Part shown: piece after piece, positions 1 through 6,874 of the stretch | How the letters are laid out: every line of letters starts with the position of its first letter | Position numbering within the stretch: position 1 is the first letter of the stretch | Assembly (NCBI GenBank): GCA_031315915.1 | Contig: JALDRK010000040.1 | Location: 1 to 34,591, forward strand | Direction: 5' to 3' | DNA: 34,591 nt | From: Nitrospirales bacterium | GTDB taxonomy: Bacteria; Nitrospirota; Nitrospiria; Nitrospirales; UBA8639 | The notes under the pieces: model-generated | Databases searched by the model: none | Seen by the model: the letters and a program-made list of their open reading frames with translations, nothing else | What the model was told of the DNA's origin: nothing | Translations under genes and position numbers: made by a program

Positions 1-458
1 TTGTGGAAAAACAAGTTCCCTAAATCTGATTGCACATCCCACCAGAAACAGGCGGGTGCGGTGAACGGAAATTGCCCCCCGCCTCCTCACCTAGGGAGAT
101 GTAGTTTTTCGCATGTCTCTCCTTCGTTGGATCAGGGCTTCCATTCTTCTCGTTGGGAAGGGTGAAATCGACAGTCTGTTTTGGTCCGGACTTCTGTTTT
201 GGGGTATTTTTTGATTTCTTTTCAGCCTGTCACTCGATACCATGCGTTTTTTAGAATCCGCAGAAAACCTCATCCGGTTTTTTTTCAGGTTCATCGGCAT
301 CTCGGTATACTCGTTCCTTTCATAATATCTGATAGTTTCCTCCAACGGATCACAAAGCAAGGGTTTTTGACAGTATATCGATGCGTGCAATCGTGATAAT
401 TCTTACAAAGGAGAGGTAGTCCGCTTTTGATTGACAACAAGAAGCAAAGGAGCCAGTT
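1..458. other. Leader region without a convincing gene
   Basis: No reading frame here has a ribosome binding site, a recognisable domain or protein-like composition. Two structures are visible: a 7-bp inverted repeat (AGGCGGG at 50-56, CCCGCCT at 78-84) and a terminator-like hairpin at 264-285. The last 100 bases are T/A-rich and presumably hold the promoter of the next gene, but I could not pick a confident -35/-10 pair. Confidence 0.5.
264..285 (+). terminator. Possible intrinsic terminator
   Basis: AAAACC (264-269) pairs with GGTTTT (276-281) around a 6-base loop and runs into further T residues up to 284. The stem is short and AT-rich, so termination would be weak. It could end a transcript entering from before the window. 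Confidence 0.3.
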
Positions 459-950
459 ATGACCACTCGAAAGCTGCAAGATGCCTTGTTCTTTCCCTTG
501 CTTATCGTGTTCTTGTTGGGTGCATGGGTGATGGATTCTCACGCCGGAGAAACTGATTCATCGAAGAATTCGGCAGCATTTTCGGACGTTGGGCCTTCTT
601 TGAAAGAACTGGGAGAAGCTCAACGGGACATTGATCGATATGAGGAAGCTCAAGACAACTTTAATGAGGACGTTGATCAGTTTATGAATGACAGGATGCG
701 TTACAAGGAAGCTAGAGCCAAATTTGATCGTGCCAGATCCATTTACGAACAAGAAGAGCATCGGTTCAATAAAACCCAAGAAAAATTCAACAGGGAACAG
801 GAACGGTTTTTGGAAGCACGGGATAAATTTGTGGGTGCTCGAGAGAGATTTCAGGATGCGCGACGTAATTTCTTTGGTAGTTCGATAAGCGCATCCAGTC
901 GGTCAGATGCTGATCGCCATGAAGGTAATATTGATGGCAATAGACCGTAA
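459..950 (+). CDS. Secreted coiled-coil protein with 12 aromatic heptads
   Basis: A 163-aa protein of unknown function. AAGGAG lies just upstream of the ATG. Residues 1-30 form a signal peptide: basic start, hydrophobic core, and a likely cleavage site near SHAG, which predicts export to the periplasm. From residue 61 to 138 there is one highly charged helix in which an aromatic residue falls at every seventh position (Y61, F68, F75, Y82, F89, Y96, F103, F110, F117, F124, F131, F138) without a miss. Charged and polar residues fill the remaining positions. This predicts a long oligomeric coiled coil packed by aromatic side chains. The tail (139-163) is Ser/Asp-rich and probably disordered. The following genes encode BON-domain lipoproteins, so an envelope role is plausible but inferred. 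I do not recognise the family. Confidence 0.85.
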   Translation: MTTRKLQDALFFPLLIVFLLGAWVMDSHAGETDSSKNSAAFSDVGPSLKELGEAQRDIDRYEEAQDNFNEDVDQFMNDRMRYKEARAKFDRARSIYEQEEHRFNKTQEKFNREQERFLEARDKFVGARERFQDARRNFFGSSISASSRSDADRHEGNIDGNRP

Positions 951-1013
951 TAGAGACTATGGACGAGAAACGAAAAGAAAAAGAAAGGTGTGATTATTTT
1001 TTTTAACAGTGCT

Positions 1014-1052
1014 GAATTTCGATGAAGATTAGCATCATCATCGAGGAAATTC
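1014..1052 (+). other. Stem-loop in the leader of the BON gene
   Basis: The left arm 1014-1025 (GAATTTCGATGA) pairs with the right arm 1038-1052 (TCATCGA plus AATTC, with a 3-base bulge) around a 12-base loop. It ends ten bases before the ribosome binding site of the next gene. No T-tract follows, so it is not a standard terminator. It may affect mRNA stability or translation, but its function is unknown. Confidence 0.35.
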
Positions 1053-1075
1053 CGTGCAAACAGGAGTGATAGGTT

Positions 1076-1387
1076 ATGGAACAATCGAAAACTATGAGTT
1101 TACTGGCTGCTCTTTTTTTTGTTGTGTTGATGGTGGGATGTGCGGGGGGGCCTCAATCAGAAAGTTTTGGCGAGCATATTGATGATAGTGTGATTACCAC
1201 CAAGGTGAAAACGGCTCTTTTACGGGATCCAGAAGTATCCGGTATGGACATCAATGTGACGACCTTTAAAGGGCGCGTGCAATTAAACGGTCTTGTCAAC
1301 AATGCTCGGCAAATCGAACAGGCCGCACAATTGGCACGAGAAACCAATGGTGTCATGGCGGTCGAGAACAACTTGTCCATCAAGTAA
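1076..1387 (+). CDS. BON-domain lipoprotein 1
   Basis: A 103-aa protein with AGGAG (1062-1066) nine bases before the ATG. The N-terminal hydrophobic segment ends at MVGC (Cys22), a slightly atypical lipobox that predicts lipid anchoring. Residues about 35-103 form a single BON domain: DDSVITTKVKTALL, then GMDINVTTFKGRVQLNGLV, then a helix and VMAVENNL. BON domains bind membranes or phospholipids and occur in OsmY-type periplasmic stress proteins. The downstream gene at 1464 is a close paralogue 76 bp away, so this is a tandem duplication, probably co-transcribed. The domain call is firm; the physiological role (envelope stress) is inferred from the family. Confidence 0.9.
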   Translation: MEQSKTMSLLAALFFVVLMVGCAGGPQSESFGEHIDDSVITTKVKTALLRDPEVSGMDINVTTFKGRVQLNGLVNNARQIEQAAQLARETNGVMAVENNLSIK

Positions 1388-1463
1388 ATAATATGTCTCC
1401 GTTGTCTCACCGTGAGTTGCAGCGCGGAAGTTATCGTTTTTCTACCATGAGGAACCTGATGCG

Positions 1464-1769
1464 ATGCGAACGGCTCTGTTAATGGTCGGCGTCACGATAG
1501 TGACGATAGCCTCCATGGGGTGCGCCAGCACTCCTCTTCAGGAAAGCACGGGAGAATACCTCGACGATAGCGTCATTACCACAAAGGTGAAGACCGCTCT
1601 TCTCAGATGTCCTCTGGTGTCAGGAGTCGATGTTCACGTTGAAACGTTTAAAAATCGTGTGCAACTCAGTGGGTTCGTAGATGAGATGAGACAAGTCGAG
1701 CACGCGGTGACATTAACGCGAGAAGTGGAAGGAGTGGGAGTAGTTGAGAACCGAATGAGTGTCAAATGA
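1464..1769 (+). CDS. BON-domain lipoprotein 2 (paralogue of the preceding gene)
   Basis: A 101-aa protein. The signal peptide ends in a good lipobox, ASMGC (Cys20). The rest is one BON domain with nearly the same opening as its neighbour (DDSVITTKVKTALLR), then a valine-rich beta region and VVENRMSVK at the end. Compared with the upstream copy, the middle of the domain has diverged (for example CPLVSGVDVHVETFKN), so the duplication is not recent. A weak AGGAA precedes the ATG. The gene probably shares a transcript with the first copy. It is likely an outer or inner membrane-anchored periplasmic protein. Confidence 0.88.
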   Translation: MRTALLMVGVTIVTIASMGCASTPLQESTGEYLDDSVITTKVKTALLRCPLVSGVDVHVETFKNRVQLSGFVDEMRQVEHAVTLTREVEGVGVVENRMSVK

Positions 1770-1818
1770 TGCGGAACTATTCTTTCATTGCATGCTATTG
1801 AATATTCATGTACGGATT

Positions 1819-1987
1819 AGTAGTGTCCCAATGCTTCAGAACATGGAGCATTTCGTGGCATAGTCTGTTAATTTCATTAGAGGCGACATTTTGGCTTCCA
1901 TTGAAAGCGAAACCGCACCAAAAAGCTAAAACCAATTGTCAATGTTTGTTGTTGTAATGTTAGTTCTTAAGTTATGGGGACACTACT
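1819..1987. mobile_element. MITE-like element with terminal inverted repeats
   Basis: AGTAGTGTCCC at 1819-1829 and its exact reverse complement at 1977-1987 bound 169 bp. When the ends are aligned inward the match continues imperfectly for about 25 bases (both ends share CAT or AAT, CTT and AGAAC blocks), as expected for transposon ends. A further CGTAC-type match lies just outside (GTACG 1810-1814, CGTAC 1993-1997). No transposase is encoded inside, so this looks like a non-autonomous element or an internally deleted insertion sequence. No clear target-site duplication is visible. The IS family is not assigned. Confidence 0.55.
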
Positions 1988-1997
1988 GATAACGTAC

Positions 1998-2680
1998 TAT
2001 CTCAGGAAGTCAAGGTATCCTAGTGGACAGACCCTCTCCTGTACAGCTGAGACACCCAGCCCATACCGCTGAACTTCCTCCCGCCCATGGTCTTCCACAT
2101 TCGAAAGAGGTGCTGTTGACCATAGTGACACAAGGTCCCTTTTGCCGGGCCTTCACCATACGCCACACAACACGCAGCCCCCGTGGAAGCTTCGAGCATT
2201 ATCTACGAGGTCAGCACCTGCCTCGACGGACCGAGCGAACGAAGTGCTCCACGGGGTGAGTACGGTTCAAAGAATGGCCGATAGTCCGTCTCAGTTTTGA
2301 TGAGGCCAGGGGCGACGCGCGCCATTTTGGATGTCACAGTACCCGCGGGAAACTTCAAAGAATCGGAAGGCACTTTTTCGAGTATGCGCGCGCGTTGGAT
2401 TTGCTATAGGCCGTCCGCTTCCAGCTCATCTCACCACCTGACCGCAATGTCGGCCTATGTTTTGGGTCATCCTGATCGGCTGTTGGCCTGCCACGTTCCT
2501 TATCTAAAAAAAAATGGGTTGCCATAAGCTGTTTCTCCTGTTAGGAAACAGAAAGCAGGGTCAACCAGCCAAGAGGGTCTGTTCTACCAAGGTGCGTGAA
2601 CCCTTTTGATCTTCTTGACGACAGACCGGTTGAAAAAGGCATTGAAACGTCAAGAAACCTGAGGGCTTAATCGCCAACAC
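1998..2680. other. 683-bp gene-poor region
   Basis: Open frames at 2023-2259 and 2297-2527 lack ribosome binding sites and recognisable domains and have odd composition (Pro/His/Arg-rich and Ser-rich), so I do not call them genes. The local base composition differs from the neighbours, with GC-rich patches such as GCGCGCG near 2389. One hairpin is visible: CTGTTTC (2529-2535) with GAAACAG (2545-2551). The stretch may be a decayed gene or inserted DNA following the element at 1819-1987. Confidence 0.4.
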
Positions 2681-3112
2681 TTGTTGACCCCCATTGTCAT
2701 GGATAATCCCCTTCTCCTCGCCATTCTGCCTTTATCCAAATGGAACGAAGTCAATCGACACTGCCAAAGTCAAAAAGTGTTTTTGCCGAATTCGGAGACC
2801 GTCATTCTTAAGGGTGAAGGCCGGAGTATTGATTTGATTTGGACGCCTGAGGCCAAGGCTCATGAAATGATTGGCATGTTGTACATGGAACGATTTCATT
2901 CTCATACCCGGAAAGATTTGGAAGAAGCCATTCGGGTCGGCGAGTTGAATCCTTTGGTGGCGAGTCTTCCGACTGCGCCGTCCGCACGGGATGCCGTCTT
3001 TGTGTATTATGAATGGTTTGATGAATTCGAAGAATGGTCTGGAACCGATTGGAGTCGTATCAGGCTGGGTCTGATTGATTTTATGGAGCACTTCCCTTCC
3101 TATGCCGCTTAA
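2681..3112 (+). CDS. Hypothetical protein
   Basis: A 143-aa frame that starts at TTG 2681, or with 137 aa at ATG 2699, which I consider the likelier start. Neither has a strong ribosome binding site. No signal peptide or membrane segment is seen. The composition is protein-like: a mixed hydrophobic N-terminus, then an acidic, Trp-rich second half (YYEWFDEFEEWSGTDWSRIR). I do not recognise a family. It stands alone between two long intergenic regions, which gives no functional clue. It is probably a real cytoplasmic protein. Confidence 0.55.
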   Translation: MLTPIVMDNPLLLAILPLSKWNEVNRHCQSQKVFLPNSETVILKGEGRSIDLIWTPEAKAHEMIGMLYMERFHSHTRKDLEEAIRVGELNPLVASLPTAPSARDAVFVYYEWFDEFEEWSGTDWSRIRLGLIDFMEHFPSYAA

Positions 3113-3567
3113 ACTCCTTTACCTCCATTGTCTGTTGATGATCTTTCCTCATTCGTTCGAATAGATCTGTCATGTTGCTTGTGTGAATTTTTTCTATCTG
3201 TCTGTCGCTTGATCTTTTCCATCCAGCCAACGGCACCCAGGAAAAACAATATTCAGGTCAAACTTTCTTTCAAGCAGTAGGTCAGGGATTTCTTGTAACT
3301 GCTTTGATCCGCCAACACTCAACCTTCGAGGCTGAGCGATAAGGCGTTTCACACATGCCACTGTTTCAAGGAGGGAAAGTCCTGCGTGGATCTGTCAAAC
3401 AGGATTGCATGGCGGAATGGTAGATCATTCCGGCTAGCTCTTTCGAGTGGGTAGATCTTATTAAGGTAAATGGTTAATATGTCCCCACTTGTGAACCTGA
3501 TAAGGAGTCGATGTGATTTTGGTTTTATAAAATATCTTTTCGCTTATATCAACCAGGAGTCCGGATA
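3113..3567. other. 455-bp intergenic region
   Basis: No gene is visible on either strand. A perfect 6-bp hairpin (GGAATG 3414-3419, CATTCC 3426-3431) lies mid-region. The final 90 bases are A/T-rich and probably carry the promoter of the secreted beta-helix gene. I see no tRNA and no riboswitch that I can name. Confidence 0.4.
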
Positions 3568-4953
3568 ATGATCATCCCCCATGATCAACATGATCAAATG
3601 GTAGGCAAGCTTTTTGTAATCTGTGTTCTCGTCGCACTCTTCGTCAGTGGTGGAATCACGCCTGCAACCGCCCTGGTGATTCCGCCCCTGGCTGATCCCC
3701 CCTCCGGCTCGACTCTTACCTCCTTGTCCGTCACGTTTACCGGCGCTCATACCAGTGATGACTTAGAGCATAAGCTTCGGATCGGAACCACCAATGGCGG
3801 CGCCCAGATTTACAATAAGACCATGCCCCCCAATCATTCCGTGACGGTCTCCGGCCTCCCGAGCATGGGGACTATTTATGTGTGGTACTGGACACGGAAT
3901 AGCAGCGGGTGGTTTGTCAACACATCCACCTATACGATGAATGTGGGGAGAATCTGGAATTGTGCGGCGGGCGATACCGCCTGCCTGATTAATGCGATCA
4001 CGCTTGCCAATGCGTCAGGCAACCCCGAAGTCATTCAATTGGCCGCAGGGACTTATACTTTTGTAAAAAATTTATTTGATGATGCGTTGCTCCTACCCCA
4101 GATCACTGGGAACATCACGCTCAAGGGGGTTGGCCCTGACCAAACGATTATCACGAGCGATGTTCCTCTTGGCCGAGAATCATCTGTCAAGACTTTCATC
4201 GTAGAAGAAGTTGCGACGCTCAACGTATCCGGTTTATCTATTGTAAAAGGAGGATTAGCCATCCGAAATAAGGGGAATGTCGTCATTGAGCAAGTCACCA
4301 TTTCCAAGGGGGGACCGGGACTATTTAACGAACAGACGGGCACCATGACTCTAAAAAACTCCACTGTGATCGATAACGGGTTTTTTCAGGGAGATGGTGG
4401 TGGCATTGTTAATAAGGGTACAATGGAGATCACAGAGAGTACTATCAGGGATAATGGTCAGGAGTTTTATGCTGGCATCAATAATGTTGGCAGAATGACC
4501 CTAAAAAATTCCACCGTGGCTGATAACCATGCCGAATCGGAAGGTGGCGGTATTGGCAACTTGTCAGGTGGTTGGATGGAAATTAGCAACAGCCTCATAC
4601 AAAACAACGATGCGAACAGTGGTGGCGGGATTGATAACGCGGGTGACATGACCATTCTCCGAAGTGTCATCACTGGAAACGAAGCCAGAATAGCATTTGG
4701 AAACGGGGGGGCAATTTTAAACACGGGTGCTCTGACAATCTCTCGAACGGTGATTGCCAACAATACGGCTAGTGGAAGGGGTGGTGGGATTCTCAATTTT
4801 GGTGGTGATTTAACTCTTGACCGAACGATTATTGCGGGGAATCAAGCCGGAGAGGTTGGGGGAGGCATTAGCCATGAATTAAACGGCCTCTTTGTGACGG
4901 AGAAGACAGTTGTGGCCAATAATACTCCGGATGATTGTTCGGGATGCCCATAG
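3568..4953 (+). CDS. Secreted right-handed beta-helix protein (CSLREAI-like)
   Basis: A 461-aa protein with AGGAG (3555-3559) eight bases before the ATG. A second in-frame ATG at 3598 would give a more typical signal peptide (MVGKLFVICVLVALFVSGG). After export there is a beta-sandwich-like segment (about residues 35-130). A motif resembling the CSLREAI domain follows (CLINAITLANASGN, about 140-155). The rest is a run of parallel beta-helix turns with repeated patterns such as MTLKNSTVxDN, GGGIxNxG and MTILRSVITGN. The protein ends at VVANNTPDDC, typical of polymorphic-outer-membrane-protein-like, pectate-lyase-fold surface proteins. No autotransporter barrel or anchor follows, so it is probably released or held by another system. 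Its substrate or adhesive target cannot be deduced. Confidence 0.82.
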   Translation: MIIPHDQHDQMVGKLFVICVLVALFVSGGITPATALVIPPLADPPSGSTLTSLSVTFTGAHTSDDLEHKLRIGTTNGGAQIYNKTMPPNHSVTVSGLPSMGTIYVWYWTRNSSGWFVNTSTYTMNVGRIWNCAAGDTACLINAITLANASGNPEVIQLAAGTYTFVKNLFDDALLLPQITGNITLKGVGPDQTIITSDVPLGRESSVKTFIVEEVATLNVSGLSIVKGGLAIRNKGNVVIEQVTISKGGPGLFNEQTGTMTLKNSTVIDNGFFQGDGGGIVNKGTMEITESTIRDNGQEFYAGINNVGRMTLKNSTVADNHAESEGGGIGNLSGGWMEISNSLIQNNDANSGGGIDNAGDMTILRSVITGNEARIAFGNGGAILNTGALTISRTVIANNTASGRGGGILNFGGDLTLDRTIIAGNQAGEVGGGISHELNGLFVTEKTVVANNTPDDCSGCP

Positions 4954-5352
4954 GGCGGCAACGCCGACTCTTTGGGTCTTCTCTCGTCAAAAAATGGGTC
5001 AGGTTTTTGTTGACTCTTATCTTTTTTCTGTCGACGCTCCCCAGGATGTGGAGTGTTGACTTGTTTGCGCGATCAGCGGATAGACCACATCTAAAGTCTT
5101 CTGTTGGGTTTTCCCCCTTCCATGGTCAGGTTCCGGTAAATTGGACCAGTCACTGCCCCCTATATGACCGGACCGCACAATAATGTATCCTGTTGTGATC
5201 AAGCGTGAAGCAGGATAAGAGGATAATCCGGCAGAAGGGAGTACAAGCAACCGTCCAATGGTTTTGAGCTTCAAGGATGGGAGCATTTATTTTTTCAATA
5301 CAAGTTGCGTATTCAAGGTGATCGGGAGTCCAGGAAATTTTTGGGGGGAGTT
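4954..5352. other. 399-bp intergenic region
   Basis: The frame at 4935-5183 overlaps the previous gene, has no ribosome binding site and no known domain, and is not called. A 7-bp inverted repeat (TATCCTG 5186-5192, CAGGATA 5211-5217) lies in the second half. A second pair (CCGGT 5133-5137, ACCGG 5167-5171) flanks 29 bp. The region presumably contains the promoter of the glycosyltransferase set. Confidence 0.4.
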
Positions 5353-6846
5353 ATGAACGTGAATGGAAAACGGGCAACGGTGGCGATCATCCCGCGGGAG
5401 CGGTTCGGTCACACCGATAAGACCATTCGTAGTGTCCTTGAGAACACTCAAATTGATTACAATTTGATTTTTGTTGATGGAAAGACCCCTGAACCAATTC
5501 GCACTCGCGTGTTGAAAGAGTTAGAACTCACCAAGGCCACGATCCTAAGATCCGATTCGTACCTGAGCCCAAATGAGGCGCGAAATCTGGCCGCCAATGC
5601 CGCCAACACCGAATTCGTTGTATTTTTGGACAACGATACCCTGGTCGGACCGAGATGGTTGGAGGAATTGATAGTCTGTGCTGACGAAACGGGTGCGGCT
5701 CAGGTTGGACCATTGCAGTTCATCGGCCATTTCCAACAGCAAACGATACATGTTGCCGGGGGATTTCTCCATGAGGTGAACGAAAATGGACGGAAAGTCC
5801 TGTATGACGAGCAGAGACTCTTTGAAGCGAAGCTTAAAACCCTCAAGGAACCCTTACGGCGGTTGCCCTGTGATTATATTGAGTTTCATTGCATGTTGCT
5901 TAAACGAGACGTCCTTGAAAGCCTCGGGGGGTTGGATGAGCACATGCGGAGCGTCCACGAACATATTGATTTAGCTTTGGAGTTACGAAAAAAGGACCAA
6001 AAGATATACTGTGAACCCAAGGCCGTGGCCACCTATCTTCCTCCTCAACACGTCCCTTGGTTTGATCTACCGTATTTCGAGATTCGTTGGTGTGAAGAAT
6101 GGGCTGTGCCTTCCGTGGAACATTTTCGGCGAAAGTGGGGTTATGACCGGATGGGTTATATTGGTGAGAATGCTTCGATGGATTTAATAGATGACACCAT
6201 TATCAAGTTTGTGCGAGGGCATCGTGGTTCCGTGGTCGGGACACAGATTCATGCAGATGACCTCGGAGTCACGTCTGATCTCACCCAAAGCGAATTGGAG
6301 CTCATCGTCTCCGCGTTTCTTACAGTGGAACGGAATAGGTTTGACCTCGTAGGAAATACGGGTGGGCAAAAGGCCGCGGTGTTCTTGAAAAATAGTACTG
6401 CAGAAGAAATTTTCCGACATGTAGACTCTCAAGTTGAGGAGTTGAGGCAAGGCAACGCGAGCTTTGCTCTCTACCCCTCGCGCAATCTTCTTAGCAGAGT
6501 GCCGTGTCTGATTCAGATACCAGACCTTTCCGATTCGGATCTTTGCGACCTAGCCAACCATGCGTTTCTGACCCTGAAAAAGAACGAGGGCTCTTACGAT
6601 TGTTGGTTTGCCGTATCCTTGCAGTCGGGCAACACTACGGACAGCGTCAAAGAATTCGCGGAGCGAATTGGTGCTCGACTTGATACGCAAAGGCCTTGTC
6701 ACGCCATTTATTTGGATAATCGCCATAACCCCTCACACCGGTTATACCTTCTCCATGGGGGGCAAATTCTGACGGAGATCGCCTTCTCCCGTTTGGTGGG
6801 ACAGCATGCGACAGCAATGGTTTTTCCGGATGTGGGCACCGATTGA
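5353..6846 (+). CDS. Family 2 glycosyltransferase with a C-terminal extension
   Basis: I chose ATG 5353 (497 aa) over the upstream ATG 5305 because GGGGGGAG sits just before it and the GT2 fold begins there (RATVAIIPRERFG). The N-terminal half is a GT-A domain: a beta-strand start, the DND metal/nucleotide-binding triad at residues 93-95 (FLDNDT), GPLQ, and an ED-like HEHIDLALELRK acceptor/catalytic region near 200. About 220 further residues follow with no motif I know. No membrane helix is seen, so it is probably cytoplasmic. It lies 28 bp before the FkbH-like/carrier gene and is likely in one operon with it and the GT4 gene, which suggests assembly of a modified glycan. Donor and acceptor are unknown. 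Confidence 0.85.
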   Translation: MNVNGKRATVAIIPRERFGHTDKTIRSVLENTQIDYNLIFVDGKTPEPIRTRVLKELELTKATILRSDSYLSPNEARNLAANAANTEFVVFLDNDTLVGPRWLEELIVCADETGAAQVGPLQFIGHFQQQTIHVAGGFLHEVNENGRKVLYDEQRLFEAKLKTLKEPLRRLPCDYIEFHCMLLKRDVLESLGGLDEHMRSVHEHIDLALELRKKDQKIYCEPKAVATYLPPQHVPWFDLPYFEIRWCEEWAVPSVEHFRRKWGYDRMGYIGENASMDLIDDTIIKFVRGHRGSVVGTQIHADDLGVTSDLTQSELELIVSAFLTVERNRFDLVGNTGGQKAAVFLKNSTAEEIFRHVDSQVEELRQGNASFALYPSRNLLSRVPCLIQIPDLSDSDLCDLANHAFLTLKKNEGSYDCWFAVSLQSGNTTDSVKEFAERIGARLDTQRPCHAIYLDNRHNPSHRLYLLHGGQILTEIAFSRLVGQHATAMVFPDVGTD

Positions 6847-6874
6847 CAAGAAAATATGAGAGAGGGCTAGCCTG

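Noticed and set aside
2023..2527. Two open frames (2023-2259 and 2297-2527) as small genes
   Set aside because: They have no ribosome binding sites, low-complexity or Pro/His/Arg-rich composition, and no domain. They are more likely chance frames in a gene-poor region.
3360..3470. tRNA-like or structured RNA segment (GGCGGAATGGTAGATCATTC)
   Set aside because: It has no T-arm consensus, no cloverleaf and no matched acceptor stem; only a 6-bp hairpin is present.
5131..5176. Possible insertion-sequence end (GGTAAATTGGACCAG with CCGGT/ACCGG dyad)
   Set aside because: It vaguely resembles ends seen around some IS elements, but there is no transposase, no second end and no target duplication.
4935..5183. 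Small gene after the beta-helix protein
   Set aside because: It overlaps the previous gene, lacks a ribosome binding site and has no recognisable domain. The hydrophobic stretch is short and probably chance.
5305..5352. Upstream start of the GT2 gene at ATG 5305
   Set aside because: The 16 extra residues are not GT2-like, and the purine-rich site belongs to ATG 5353.
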